Below are positions 47,704 through 56,597 of a DNA stretch of 60,980 nt, in pieces. The translations under genes were made by a program, and so were the position numbers. Position 1 is the stretch's first letter; each line of letters begins with the position of its first letter. Under the pieces are notes generated by a model. It made no database searches and was not told the origin of the DNA. It saw only the letters and a program-made list of their open reading frames with translations. Source of the DNA: Bacillus sp. 2205SS5-2 (GTDB lineage Bacteria > Bacillota > Bacilli > Bacillales > Bacillaceae_K). The DNA is taken from the NCBI RefSeq assembly GCF_037024155.1, contig NZ_JAYKTS010000026.1, positions 1-60,980 on the forward strand. Reading direction: 5' to 3'.

Positions 47704-47899
47704 AGTGGAAGGAAAAGTACTTGAGACTTTGCCTAACGCTATGTTTAAGGTAGAATTAGAAAATGGTCATACTGTTCTAGCTCACGTTTCTGGTAAGATC
47801 CGTATGCACTTTATCCGTATCCTACCTGGTGATAAAGTAACAGTTGAGTTGTCGCCGTATGATTTAACACGCGGACGTATTACGTACCGTTTTAAATAA
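47681..47899 (+). CDS. infA: translation initiation factor IF-1
   Basis: IF-1 blocks the A site during initiation. From the ATG at 47681 it has 72 residues in an S1/OB fold, with [17 protein letters not shown] and the terminal [10 protein letters not shown]. The ribosome binding site (AAGGGAGAT) lies inside the end of the KOW gene, which overlaps infA by 23 bases. Confidence 0.97.
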   Translation: MAKDDVIEVEGKVLETLPNAMFKVELENGHTVLAHVSGKIRMHFIRILPGDKVTVELSPYDLTRGRITYRFK

Positions 47900-47921
47900 T
47901 CTATTTGCTCCGGACTACTAA

Positions 47922-48050
<129 letters not shown>

Positions 48051-48073
48051 TATAGAAGGAGGTGCACGCATTT

Positions 48074-48439
48074 ATGGCACGTATTGCTGGTGTGGATATT
48101 CCACGTGACAAACGTATTGTCATTTCTTTGACTTATATCTATGGTATTGGTAAAAATTCAGCTCAAAAGATTCTTGCTGACGCAGGTGTTTCTGAAGACA
48201 CTCGTGTGCGCGATTTGACTGAAGAAGAACTTGGAAAAATTCGTGATATCGTTGACAAGTATAAAGTTGAGGGTGATCTTCGTCGTGAAATCTCTCTTAA
48301 CATTAAACGCTTAATGGAAATCGGTTCTTTCCGCGGGCTTCGTCACCGTCGTGGCTTGCCTGTTCGTGGTCAAAACACGAAAAATAACGCTCGGACTCGT
48401 AAAGGTCCTCGTAAGACTGTAGCGAACAAGAAAAAATAA
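48074..48439 (+). CDS. rpsM: 30S ribosomal protein S13
   Basis: S13 contacts the 50S subunit and P-site tRNA. From the ATG at 48074 (AAGGAGGTG upstream) it is 121 residues, starting [15 protein letters not shown] and ending in a Lys/Arg-rich tail with [17 protein letters not shown]. Confidence 0.97.
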   Translation: MARIAGVDIPRDKRIVISLTYIYGIGKNSAQKILADAGVSEDTRVRDLTEEELGKIRDIVDKYKVEGDLRREISLNIKRLMEIGSFRGLRHRRGLPVRGQNTKNNARTRKGPRKTVANKKK

Positions 48440-48442
48440 TAG

Positions 48443-48853
<411 letters not shown>

Positions 48854-49023
48854 TTTCTCTGTATAGAATTCGTATCATTGTCTATAATGGGATATGATAT
48901 GGTTTTTGTTGCAACAGATAAGACTTAATCCAGTTGTTGTGCACAATCGGGAATGTAAACATGGGGAATTTCGGGTAAGTATTCTTACCGAGGTTTCGAC
49001 GTTGTAAAGGAGGGTAAATTTGA

Positions 49024-49968
49024 ATGATCGAAATTGAAAAGCCAAAAATCGAAACGATTGAGGTCAGTGATGACGCTAAGTTTGGTAAGTTCGTCGTAGA
49101 ACCACTTGAGCGTGGATATGGAACTACATTGGGTAACTCCTTACGTCGTATCCTTTTATCTTCACTCCCAGGTGCTGCTGTCACTTCTATTCAAATTGAT
49201 GGTGTACTACATGAGTTCTCAACAATTGAAGGCGTTGTGGAAGATGTTACTTCTATCATTCTTAATATTAAAAAACTTGCGTTAAAGATTTATTCTGATG
49301 AAGAAAAAACGCTTGAAATTGATGTTCAAGGTGAAGGTAGCGTAACCGCAGCTGATATTACACATGATAGTGATGTAGAGATCTTAAATCCAGATTTACA
49401 CATTGCAACATTGTCTAGTAACAGCCATTTTCGTATGCGTATCTCGGCTCAAAGTGGTCGTGGGTATACACCGGCTGATCAGAATAAACGCGAGGATCTT
49501 CCAATTGGCGTGATCCCAATCGACTCTATTTACACTCCAGTCTCACGCGTAAACTACCAAGTTGAAAACACTCGTGTTGGTCAATTGACGAATTTTGACA
49601 AACTATCACTCGATGTTTGGACAGATGGAAGCATTGGACCAAAAGAAGCGATTTCTCTAGGTGCGAAAATCCTTACAGAACATTTGAATATCTTTGTTGG
49701 GTTAACTGATGAAGCTCAAAAGGCTGAAATTATGGTTGAAAAAGAAGAGGACCAAAAAGAAAAGGTTCTTGAAATGACAATCGAAGAGCTTGATCTATCT
49801 GTTCGTTCTTATAACTGTTTAAAACGTGCTGGTATCAACACGGTTCAAGAGTTAGCGAATAAAACAGAAGAAGATATGATGAAAGTTCGTAACTTAGGAC
49901 GTAAGTCACTTGAAGAAGTTAAAGCTAAACTAGATGAATTAGGCTTAGGTTTACGTAAAGATGACTGA
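49024..49968 (+). CDS. rpoA: RNA polymerase alpha subunit
   Basis: RpoA starts polymerase assembly and contacts UP elements and activators. The 314 residues include [17 protein letters not shown] near 34 in the N-terminal domain and the C-terminal domain with [17 protein letters not shown] near 255. AAAGGAGGG precedes the ATG. The 170 base gap before it has a TATAAT at 48883-48888 without a clear -35. Confidence 0.98.
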   Translation: MIEIEKPKIETIEVSDDAKFGKFVVEPLERGYGTTLGNSLRRILLSSLPGAAVTSIQIDGVLHEFSTIEGVVEDVTSIILNIKKLALKIYSDEEKTLEIDVQGEGSVTAADITHDSDVEILNPDLHIATLSSNSHFRMRISAQSGRGYTPADQNKREDLPIGVIPIDSIYTPVSRVNYQVENTRVGQLTNFDKLSLDVWTDGSIGPKEAISLGAKILTEHLNIFVGLTDEAQKAEIMVEKEEDQKEKVLEMTIEELDLSVRSYNCLKRAGINTVQELANKTEEDMMKVRNLGRKSLEEVKAKLDELGLGLRKDD

Positions 49969-50011
49969 TATTCTTTAACGATATAAACATTCAACAAAGG
50001 AGGGAACCTTC

Positions 50012-50374
50012 ATGGGCTACAGAAAGTTAGGGCGTACTAGCGCTCAGCGTAAAGCGATGCTTCGCGATTTAGCTACTGATTTAATTATCAGCGAGCGTAT
50101 TGAAACGACAGAAGCTCGTGCGAAAGAACTTCGTTCTGTTGTAGATAAAATGATTACTCTTGGTAAGCGTGGAGATGTTCATGCACGTCGTCAAGCGTCT
50201 TCATTTATTCGTAACGAAGTAGCAAACGCGGAAACAAAACAAGATGCTGTACAAAAATTATTTGCTGATATCGCTCCACGTTACACTGAGCGTCAAGGTG
50301 GATATACTCGTATTATGAAACTTGGACCTCGTCGTGGTGACGGCGCACCAATGGTCATTATTGAGTTAGTTTAA
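50012..50374 (+). CDS. rplQ: 50S ribosomal protein L17
   Basis: The 120 residues start with [19 protein letters not shown] and end in a typical APMVIIELV tail. AAAGGAGGG precedes the ATG. It is the last gene of the alpha cluster. Confidence 0.97.
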   Translation: MGYRKLGRTSAQRKAMLRDLATDLIISERIETTEARAKELRSVVDKMITLGKRGDVHARRQASSFIRNEVANAETKQDAVQKLFADIAPRYTERQGGYTRIMKLGPRRGDGAPMVIIELV

Positions 50375-50387
50375 TAGTAGGAAATCT

Positions 50388-50429
50388 AGGGCAGGACAGT
50401 TAGACGTTAACTGCTTACTGCCCTTTTTC
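50388..50429 (+). terminator. intrinsic terminator after rplQ
   Basis: AGGGCAG (50388-50394) pairs with CTGCCCT (50418-50424), with an inner AGTTA/TTAACT pairing, and is followed by five T residues. Confidence 0.9.
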
Positions 50430-50490
50430 TGCAATTAGATGTCAAAGACTTCAAAAAGCAGAGCGTTATGATGAGCGTATCAAGCGTCTC

Positions 50491-50587
50491 GTCTAGCTCC
50501 ATGCACCTCTTCCCCCGTTGCGGGCGTTCTTAGATGAACATGAAAAGCATTCAGCTTTTTATGGAATGAGGTGCAGGCTTTTTTTTG
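50491..50587 (+). terminator. large terminator-like structure before ecfA1
   Basis: TGCACCTC (50502-50509) plus TTCC pairs with GGAA plus GAGGTGCA (50568-50575), 12 pairs with one bulge. Inside are two smaller hairpins (CCCG/CGGG near 50514-50524 and AAAAGC/GCTTTT near 50542-50560). A run of eight T follows at 50579-50586. It could be an attenuator, a small RNA or a repeat-derived terminator. Confidence 0.6.
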
Positions 50588-50660
50588 TATATACAGCTTT
50601 TTAATGATGAAGATTTATAGAGAGAAGATTGAGTTAAGCAGAGTTTAGAGGAGGATTAGA

Positions 50661-51497
50661 ATGTCATCAGTTATTACGATTCGGGATGTCTCTTTTCAAT
50701 ACAATCCAGAACAACCTTTTGCCTTAAAAAACATTTCTTTAACAGTTGAAAAAGGAGAATGGTTAGCGATTGTGGGACATAATGGATCTGGTAAATCGAC
50801 ATTAGCTAAAATGCTAAATGGTCTTCACTTTCCCCAACAAGGAGAAGTTAAGGTTGAAGATCTGTTACTAAGTGAAGAACATATATGGGAGATCAGAAAG
50901 AAAATCGGTATGGTATTTCAAAATCCTGATAATCAGTTTGTCGGTGCTACTGTTCAGGATGATGTGGCTTTTGGTTTAGAAAACCATGGAATACCTCATG
51001 AAGAGATGGAAGAAAGAATTCATCATGCGCTAAGTTCCGTTCACATGCAAGATTTTCTTGATCAAGAGCCGCACCATCTTTCTGGAGGTCAAAAGCAACG
51101 AGTGGCCATTGCTGGAGTAATGGCCCTTAGTCCAGACATCATCATCCTTGATGAGGCGACGTCAATGTTAGACCCGAAAGGAAAAGAAGAAGTACTTCGA
51201 ACAATTCGAGATTTAAAGGAACAAAAGCAAATTTCGATTATATCTATTACTCATGATCTTGAAGAAGCCACAAAGGCTGATCGTATGATTGTCTTGAATC
51301 AAGGTGAAGTATATAAAGAAGGAACACCTGATGAAATTTTTCAATTGGATGAAGAACTGGTTGCATTAGGGTTAGATATCCCCTTTTCAGCTAAAATGAG
51401 CAAAGCGTTAAAGAGGCAAGGATTTCATTTAGAGCAGAATTATTTAACAGAAGAAGAGTTGGTGAATGGTCTATGGATATCAAACTTCAACAAGTAA
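50661..51497 (+). CDS. ecfA1: EcfA1, ECF transporter ATPase
   Basis: One of two ATPases that drive energy-coupling factor transporters for vitamins and metals. The 278 residues show Walker A GHNGSGKST near 39, Q-loop VFQNPDNQF near 89, signature LSGGQKQR near 142, and Walker B IIILDEATSMLDP. Gene order with ecfA2 and ecfT matches the shared (group II) ECF module. It overlaps ecfA2 by 25 bases. No substrate-binding S gene is in the window. Confidence 0.96.
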   Translation: MSSVITIRDVSFQYNPEQPFALKNISLTVEKGEWLAIVGHNGSGKSTLAKMLNGLHFPQQGEVKVEDLLLSEEHIWEIRKKIGMVFQNPDNQFVGATVQDDVAFGLENHGIPHEEMEERIHHALSSVHMQDFLDQEPHHLSGGQKQRVAIAGVMALSPDIIILDEATSMLDPKGKEEVLRTIRDLKEQKQISIISITHDLEEATKADRMIVLNQGEVYKEGTPDEIFQLDEELVALGLDIPFSAKMSKALKRQGFHLEQNYLTEEELVNGLWISNFNK

Positions 51498-52342
51498 GTT
51501 ATAAATATGCACAGGGAACCCCTTTTGAGCGCCAAGCTCTTTATGATGTTAGCCTTCATATACCTTCAAGAGAGTATATTGCCATTATTGGTCATACTGG
51601 ATCAGGAAAATCCACTCTATTGCAACATTTAAATGCTCTATTACAGCCTACGAGTGGAGAAGTCCAAATAGGAGATTTGGTTGTTCGTTCCTCAAAAAAA
51701 GCAAAAAATCTAAAGAGCATTCGACAACAAGTAGGGATTGTTTTTCAGTTTCCTGAACATCAGCTGTTTGAAGAAACGGTCTTAAAGGATGTAATGTATG
51801 GACCGTTAAACTTTGGTGTTTCTACAGGTGAGGCTGAGGAAAGAGCTAGGAAATATATTGAACAAGTGGGGTTACCACAAGAAATAATAGACAAATCTCC
51901 GTTTGACCTCTCTGGTGGTCAAATGAGACGAGTCGCCATTGCGGGTGTATTAGCAATGCAGCCTAGTGTCCTAGTTTTAGACGAACCCACCGCCGGTCTA
52001 GACCCGAAAGGCAGAAAAGAAATTATGAACATGTTTTCTCGGTTACATCAGGAGGAAGGATTGACAACGATATTAGTTACACACAGTATGGAGGATGCAG
52101 CGAAGTATGCGAATAGGCTAATGATTATGCATAATGGACGCCTAGCTGAACAAGGATCACCTCGTGAAATTTTTTCCAATGGACCAAAACTTTCTTCCCT
52201 CGGCTTAGATGTACCCGAAGTGGTTCGTTTTCAACGCCACGTTGAGAGGAAATTAGGCAAAAAACTAGCGAAAATCTGTCTTACTGTTGAAGAATTGGCT
52301 ACAGAACTTATGCAGTTATCAGTAGATGGTGATGAATTATGA
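51473..52342 (+). CDS. ecfA2: EcfA2, ECF transporter ATPase
   Basis: The second ATPase of the module. The 289 residues carry GHTGSGKST near 41, VFQFPEHQLFE near 90, LSGGQMRR near 144 and VLDEPTAGLDP near 165. It overlaps ecfA1 and also ecfT (four bases), which fits tight co-translation of a complex. Confidence 0.96.
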   Translation: MDIKLQQVSYKYAQGTPFERQALYDVSLHIPSREYIAIIGHTGSGKSTLLQHLNALLQPTSGEVQIGDLVVRSSKKAKNLKSIRQQVGIVFQFPEHQLFEETVLKDVMYGPLNFGVSTGEAEERARKYIEQVGLPQEIIDKSPFDLSGGQMRRVAIAGVLAMQPSVLVLDEPTAGLDPKGRKEIMNMFSRLHQEEGLTTILVTHSMEDAAKYANRLMIMHNGRLAEQGSPREIFSNGPKLSSLGLDVPEVVRFQRHVERKLGKKLAKICLTVEELATELMQLSVDGDEL

Positions 52343-53136
52343 TGGAAAAACTGATTATTGGTCGTTTTGTTCCTCAAGATTCTATCGTTCATCGATTAGA
52401 TCCTCGAGCGAAGTTATTATTTATTTTTTTCTTTATAGCTGTCGTGTTTTTGGCGAATAATGTTCTATCTTATGGCTTGTTAGCTTTATTTACTTTTTCA
52501 CTCGTTACTTTAACAAAAATTCCGTTTTCCTTTATTGTAAATGGTTTAAAGCCCGTTTGGTGGTTAATCCTCTTTACTTTCCTTTTGCATGTCTTTTTTA
52601 CAAAAGAGGGAAATGTGATTATTGATTTCCAGTTGTTTAAAGTTTATGAGGAAGGGTTTCGTCAAGGTGTGTTTATCTCAGTTCGATTCCTTTTATTGAT
52701 CATTGTGACCTCACTACTGACGTTAACGACGACTCCAATATCTTTAACAGATGGACTAGAAACACTATTTGGTCCATTAAAAAAAGTTAAAATGCCTGTC
52801 CACGAAATAGCGCTAATGATGTCGATATCATTGCGATTTATACCTACACTAATGGAAGAAACTGAAAAAATAATGAAGGCGCAGTCTGCTAGAGGTTCAG
52901 ATTTGGCGAGTGGTAGCATCAAAGGGCGTCTTCAAGCAGTGGTTCCTTTGTTAATCCCTCTATTTGTCAGTTCTTTTAAGCGGGCAGAGGATTTAGCGAT
53001 TGCCATGGAAGCAAGAGGTTACCGTGGTGGTGAAGGAAGGACAAAATATCGACAATTGAAGTGGAAAAGAAGTGATACCCTTTCATTGCTAGTGTTAATA
53101 GGGTTAACGATGATATTATATTTATTACGTTCTTAA
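52339..53136 (+). CDS. ecfT: EcfT, ECF transporter transmembrane scaffold
   Basis: The 265-residue membrane protein has about five to six hydrophobic segments. It carries the two Ala-Arg-Gly coupling motifs, SARGSD near 182 and EARGYRGG near 227, through which it contacts the ATPases. Together with EcfA1 and EcfA2 it serves several exchangeable S components. Confidence 0.95.
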   Translation: MMEKLIIGRFVPQDSIVHRLDPRAKLLFIFFFIAVVFLANNVLSYGLLALFTFSLVTLTKIPFSFIVNGLKPVWWLILFTFLLHVFFTKEGNVIIDFQLFKVYEEGFRQGVFISVRFLLLIIVTSLLTLTTTPISLTDGLETLFGPLKKVKMPVHEIALMMSISLRFIPTLMEETEKIMKAQSARGSDLASGSIKGRLQAVVPLLIPLFVSSFKRAEDLAIAMEARGYRGGEGRTKYRQLKWKRSDTLSLLVLIGLTMILYLLRS

Positions 53137-53147
53137 TGGAGGATAAC

Positions 53148-53897
53148 ATGCAGCGTGTGAAATGTACGATTAGTTATGATGGAGCGATGTTCGCTGGCTA
53201 TCAAGTTCAACCAGGAATGAGAACTGTTCAATCTGAGCTAGAAGATGCTTTAACAAAAATTCATAAGGGCAATTCTATGAAGGTCGTTGCTTCAGGTAGG
53301 ACTGACGCAGGTGTGCATGCAGTAGGACAAGTGATTCATTTTGACACACCTTTAGACATTCCGCTAGATAGATGGCCGGTTGTGTTCAACTCCATTTTAC
53401 CAAATGAAATTGTCGTATCTACTAGTGAATTTGTTGAGAGTGATTTCCACGCTCGTTATTCTGTTGATAAGAAGGAATACCGGTACAAGCTGAATATTAG
53501 ACCCATTCCGAGCCCATTCACTCGTCATTATGCCTATCATTTTCCTTATGAATTGAATCTTGCAGAGATGCAAAAGGCCGCAAGTTTTTTTATTGGAATG
53601 CATGATTTCACCAGTTTTTGTTCAGCCAGAACAGATGTCGTGGATAAGATTAGAACAATTTCAGCTATTTCTATTGAAAGAACAGATGAAGAAATCCTCT
53701 TCACTTTTACTGGTAATGGTTTCCTATATAATATGGTGAGGATTTTAACGGGAACACTAATAGAAGTCGGTCAAAGAAGGCTACATCCGGAAGAAATGGC
53801 TGTTATTTTAGCCAAAAAAGACCGAGGTGCAGCTGGAAAGACGGCTCCTGCTCATGGATTATATCTTTGGAAAGTACAGTATCCTAATGACAACTAA
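53148..53897 (+). CDS. truA: tRNA pseudouridine synthase A
   Basis: TruA makes pseudouridine at tRNA positions 38-40. From the ATG at 53148 (TGGAGGAT upstream) it has 249 residues, with the catalytic Asp in SGRTDAGVHA near 52 and the GHGLYLW-like C-terminal motif (AHGLYLWKV). The in-frame ATG at 53136 overlaps the ecfT stop and the ribosome binding site. Confidence 0.96.
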   Translation: MQRVKCTISYDGAMFAGYQVQPGMRTVQSELEDALTKIHKGNSMKVVASGRTDAGVHAVGQVIHFDTPLDIPLDRWPVVFNSILPNEIVVSTSEFVESDFHARYSVDKKEYRYKLNIRPIPSPFTRHYAYHFPYELNLAEMQKAASFFIGMHDFTSFCSARTDVVDKIRTISAISIERTDEEILFTFTGNGFLYNMVRILTGTLIEVGQRRLHPEEMAVILAKKDRGAAGKTAPAHGLYLWKVQYPNDN

Positions 53898-53915
53898 TCC
53901 TGGTGTAACATTTTC

Positions 53916-53944
53916 TTGACAACAAGACTAGAAAGCGATAAGAT
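53916..53944 (+). promoter_or_regulatory. SigA promoter of rplM-rpsI
   Basis: TTGACA at 53916-53921 and TAAGAT at 53939-53944, with a 17 base spacer. Confidence 0.8.
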
Positions 53945-53949
53945 ATCAT

Positions 53950-54035
53950 ATGGTATGAATTTTAACCCCACGATGAGCCCCGGAATCTTATTGTGACTAA
54001 ATAAATACTCAAATTCATTGGATAATAATTTTTTA
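53950..54035 (+). ncRNA. L13-type leader
   Basis: The segment between the promoter and rplM contains the ACCCCACGATGAGCCCCGG core at the position where Firmicutes carry the L13 leader RNA. L13 is thought to bind it to control rplM-rpsI. I rely on position and the G/C-rich core; I have not computed a covariance match. Confidence 0.55.
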
Positions 54036-54055
54036 AATAATAGGAGGGTTAAACA

Positions 54056-54493
54056 ATGCGTACGACGTATATGGCGAAAGCTAATCAAATCGAACGTAAA
54101 TGGTACGTTGTTGACGCTGAAGGTAAGACTTTAGGTCGCCTTGCAAGCGAAGTAGCATCTATTTTACGCGGTAAACACAAACCAACTTTTACACCACATG
54201 TTGACACTGGTGATCATGTTATTCTTATCAATGCAGAGAAAATTGAACTTACAGGTAAGAAATTAACAGATAAAATTTACTACCGTCACAGCATGCACCC
54301 AGGTGGATTGAAAACTCGTACTGCGCTTGAAATGCGTACGAATTACGCTGAGAAAATGTTAGAGCTTGCGATTAAAGGCATGCTTCCAAAAGGTTCTCTT
54401 GGACGTCAAACTTTCAAAAAATTACACGTATATGCTGGTGCAGAACATCCACACCAAGCTCAACAACCTGAAGTTTACGAACTTCGCGGATAA
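54056..54493 (+). CDS. rplM: 50S ribosomal protein L13
   Basis: L13 is an early 50S assembly protein. The 145 residues start [19 protein letters not shown] and include [18 protein letters not shown] near 39. The ATG at 54056 has AGGAGGG at 54042-54048; a second in-frame ATG at 54071 is internal. Confidence 0.97.
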   Translation: MRTTYMAKANQIERKWYVVDAEGKTLGRLASEVASILRGKHKPTFTPHVDTGDHVILINAEKIELTGKKLTDKIYYRHSMHPGGLKTRTALEMRTNYAEKMLELAIKGMLPKGSLGRQTFKKLHVYAGAEHPHQAQQPEVYELRG

Positions 54494-54515
54494 TTAATTA
54501 GAGGAGGACATTACC

Positions 54516-54908
54516 TTGACACAAGTTCAATATTATGGAACAGGTCGTCGTAAGAGCTCAGTTGCTCGCGTGCGTTTAGTACCAGGCGACGGTTCAATCG
54601 TTATCAATGATCGTGATGTAGAAAACTATATTCCATTCGCAGCTTTACGCGAAGTAATCAAACAACCACTAAATGTTACTGAAACGCTAGGCAACTATGA
54701 TGTATTAGTAAACGTTCACGGTGGAGGATATACAGGTCAAGCTGGCGCAATTCGCCACGGTATCGCTCGTGCGTTACTACAAATTGACCCTGAATTCCGT
54801 ACGCCTTTAAAACGCGCAGGATTGTTAACTCGTGACGCTCGTATGAAAGAACGTAAGAAATACGGTCTTAAAGGCGCTCGTCGTGCACCTCAGTTCTCGA
54901 AACGTTAA
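54516..54908 (+). CDS. rpsI: 30S ribosomal protein S9
   Basis: S9's C-terminal tail reaches P-site tRNA. The 130 residues begin at a TTG (GAGGAGG upstream) with [19 protein letters not shown] and end in APQFSKR. It is followed by a strong terminator. Confidence 0.97.
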   Translation: MTQVQYYGTGRRKSSVARVRLVPGDGSIVINDRDVENYIPFAALREVIKQPLNVTETLGNYDVLVNVHGGGYTGQAGAIRHGIARALLQIDPEFRTPLKRAGLLTRDARMKERKKYGLKGARRAPQFSKR

Positions 54909-54921
54909 TCTATTCATCATG

Positions 54922-54952
54922 AAAACCCCAGTCCTTGGACTGGGGTTTTTTG
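54922..54952 (+). terminator. intrinsic terminator after rpsI
   Basis: AAAACCCCAGTCC pairs with GGACTGGGGTTTT across a two-base loop, with a T-run on the right. Confidence 0.93.
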
Positions 54953-55092
54953 CTGCTTAATTCTCTCTCTTTTATTCAATACTTTCTCTTTTATTCGATG
55001 CCAATGTTTCCGGAATTGGGAAGGGATGATAGCATTTGCCAAGGATGGGCTTAGGGTTATTGTAGGAAAATACGTTCAAGGGGTGAATGCAC

Positions 55093-55539
55093 TTGAATGT
55101 AATCACAACATTAAATGCAAAAAGACGGGAAAAACAAATCAAATATGAGCGTCGTCTTTTGAAAGAGATTTCGATAAAAATGCTATCAGAAAGTGTGAGG
55201 AAGTATTTTAATACCCTAAAGGTACAAGGGGGTATTTTCATGCAAGAGGGATTTGATGAAGCGTGTTACGATGTCGCGATTGAGTCATATCTTTTAGGTG
55301 GAAAAGTGAGTAGGTTAGGGCGGAATGAGGATAGAGTTAGTCAAATAAAATTATCAGTAGAGAGTGAACTAAAGCATCTTACTGATACGATTTTTAATTT
55401 TTGGTTATATTGGGCTGAGCTTGGTGTCGCATCCCCAGTGGACGAATCCTTCTACTATGCCTGTGAGCAATTTGTGAATAAGTGGTGGGAAGAAGGGTAT
55501 CAAAAAGGCATTCAACGCCAGAAGCTACGTTTACACTAG
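55093..55539 (+). CDS. ybaK: YbaK-like protein (DUF2521 type), unknown function
   Basis: The 148-residue protein starts with a basic segment (AKRREKQIKYERRLLKEIS) and ends with a WWEEGYQKG and KLRLH tail, the pattern I know from B. subtilis YbaK, which lies in the same place before cwlD. The TTG at 55093 is about seven bases after AGGGGTGA; the ATG at 55087 is too close to it. No catalytic motif is seen. It was probably once directly followed by cwlD; a dispersed repeat now lies between. Confidence 0.75.
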   Translation: MNVITTLNAKRREKQIKYERRLLKEISIKMLSESVRKYFNTLKVQGGIFMQEGFDEACYDVAIESYLLGGKVSRLGRNEDRVSQIKLSVESELKHLTDTIFNFWLYWAELGVASPVDESFYYACEQFVNKWWEEGYQKGIQRQKLRLH

Positions 55540-55580
55540 AGGAAGTTAAGGTTCTAAAAGCACGTCTTGTCCCATATTCT

Positions 55581-55758
55581 TTTGTAGAGGCTGTTTTCGT
55601 GGAGTTTGTTGCTGTTCGAACCAGTCTATAAACGGGGGTAAAGCTTTGTTTCGGTTCATCTTTTCGTCTAATTCTGATGGGTATCAACCGCATAATGGGG
55701 GATTCCATCTAAAATTAAACTAATGAGCAACAATGTATACGAAAAGAGGCTTTGTAGA
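55581..55758 (+). repeat. dispersed repeat, full-length copy 4, with 8 bp flanking direct repeat
   Basis: The repeat runs from 55589 to 55750 (162 bp). The exact octamer TTTGTAGA flanks it at 55581-55588 and 55751-55758. Its ends GGCTGTTTTCGT and ACGAAAAGAGGC are imperfect inverted repeats. The core shares CGAACCAGTCTATAAACGG, GCTTTGTTTCGG and GGGGATTCCATCT-like blocks with the copy at 6689-6848. It carries no open frame. Confidence 0.9.
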
Positions 55759-55778
55759 AGAGTTGGGAGGGGCGTTTA

Positions 55779-56489
55779 ATGTTTCATAAAGTGAAAATCA
55801 TCAGCTTTTTTGGAGCAGCCGTTATACTTTTAATTTTGTTTCAATTTACGATAGGAGACAATGATTCTTGGAAATCATGGAATCTACCTTTGTCGGGAAA
55901 AATTATTTACTTGGATCCAGGCCATGGAGGCCCAGACGGAGGAGCGGGTGACGAAGAAGCTTTAGAAAAGGATATCTCGTTAAAAGTAGCCCTTAAAGTA
56001 AAAGAATATTTGCAAGAACAAGGGGCACTTGTGTTACTAACTAGAGAAGAAGATACAGACTTAGCAGATAAAGGAACGAAAGGGTACAGTCGAAGAAAGT
56101 CAGAGGACTTAAAAAAAAGACTGCAAATGATTAATGAATCTGATGCTGACTTGTTTATTACCATTCATCTGAATTCCATCCCGTCTCCTAAATGGAATGG
56201 AGCGCAAACGTTTTATGCACCACATTATGTGGAGAATAAGCGAGTTGCAACTTTCATCCAAGCTGAGCTTGTTCGTAATTTAGAAAATACGGACCGGGAA
56301 GCAAAGATTATTCAGAATGTGTACTTACTTAAGTATGCTAAGAAGCCAGGTGCATTAGTAGAAATCGGCTTTTTATCAAACCCTGAGGAGAAACATCATC
56401 TTATGAAGGATTCTTATCAAGAGAGTGTATCAGCATCCATATATGAAGGAATCCTCCGATATTATACGAATGAAGCTGATTTGGAATGA
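55779..56489 (+). CDS. cwlD: CwlD, N-acetylmuramoyl-L-alanine amidase of spore cortex formation
   Basis: CwlD removes peptide side chains as a step to muramic-delta-lactam in the cortex, together with PdaA and the lipoprotein GerD. The 236 residues have an N-terminal membrane anchor (about 8-26) and an Amidase_3 domain. The zinc and catalytic residues are visible: His in LDPGHGGPDGG, Glu in EALEKDISL, His in ITIHLNS near 130, and Glu in VEIGFLSN near 195. GGGAGGGG precedes the ATG. Confidence 0.96.
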   Translation: MFHKVKIISFFGAAVILLILFQFTIGDNDSWKSWNLPLSGKIIYLDPGHGGPDGGAGDEEALEKDISLKVALKVKEYLQEQGALVLLTREEDTDLADKGTKGYSRRKSEDLKKRLQMINESDADLFITIHLNSIPSPKWNGAQTFYAPHYVENKRVATFIQAELVRNLENTDREAKIIQNVYLLKYAKKPGALVEIGFLSNPEEKHHLMKDSYQESVSASIYEGILRYYTNEADLE

Positions 56490-56505
56490 TCAAATCAGCT
56501 TTTAC
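56473..56505 (+). terminator. terminator overlapping the end of cwlD
   Basis: AAGCTGATTTG (56473-56483) pairs with CAAATCAGCTT (56491-56501). The stem includes the last codons and the stop lies in the loop. TTTACCTTT follows, a weak T-tract. Confidence 0.65.
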
Positions 56506-56545
56506 CTTTGAATAGAGTCTCGTAATGCCAAATTAATGGGGGATA

Positions 56546-56554
56546 TGTTATACT
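56546..56554 (+). promoter_or_regulatory. extended -10 promoter of salA
   Basis: TGT followed by TATACT (56549-56554) is a good extended -10; no clear -35 is seen. Confidence 0.5.
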
Positions 56555-56597
56555 GAAATATGATGAAAACGAATACATAATGAGGGACGGTGTTAGC

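Noticed and set aside
54966-54996. Short direct repeat TCTCTTTTATTC twice, 19 bases apart
   Set aside because: Low-complexity pyrimidine sequence next to a terminator; too short to claim function.
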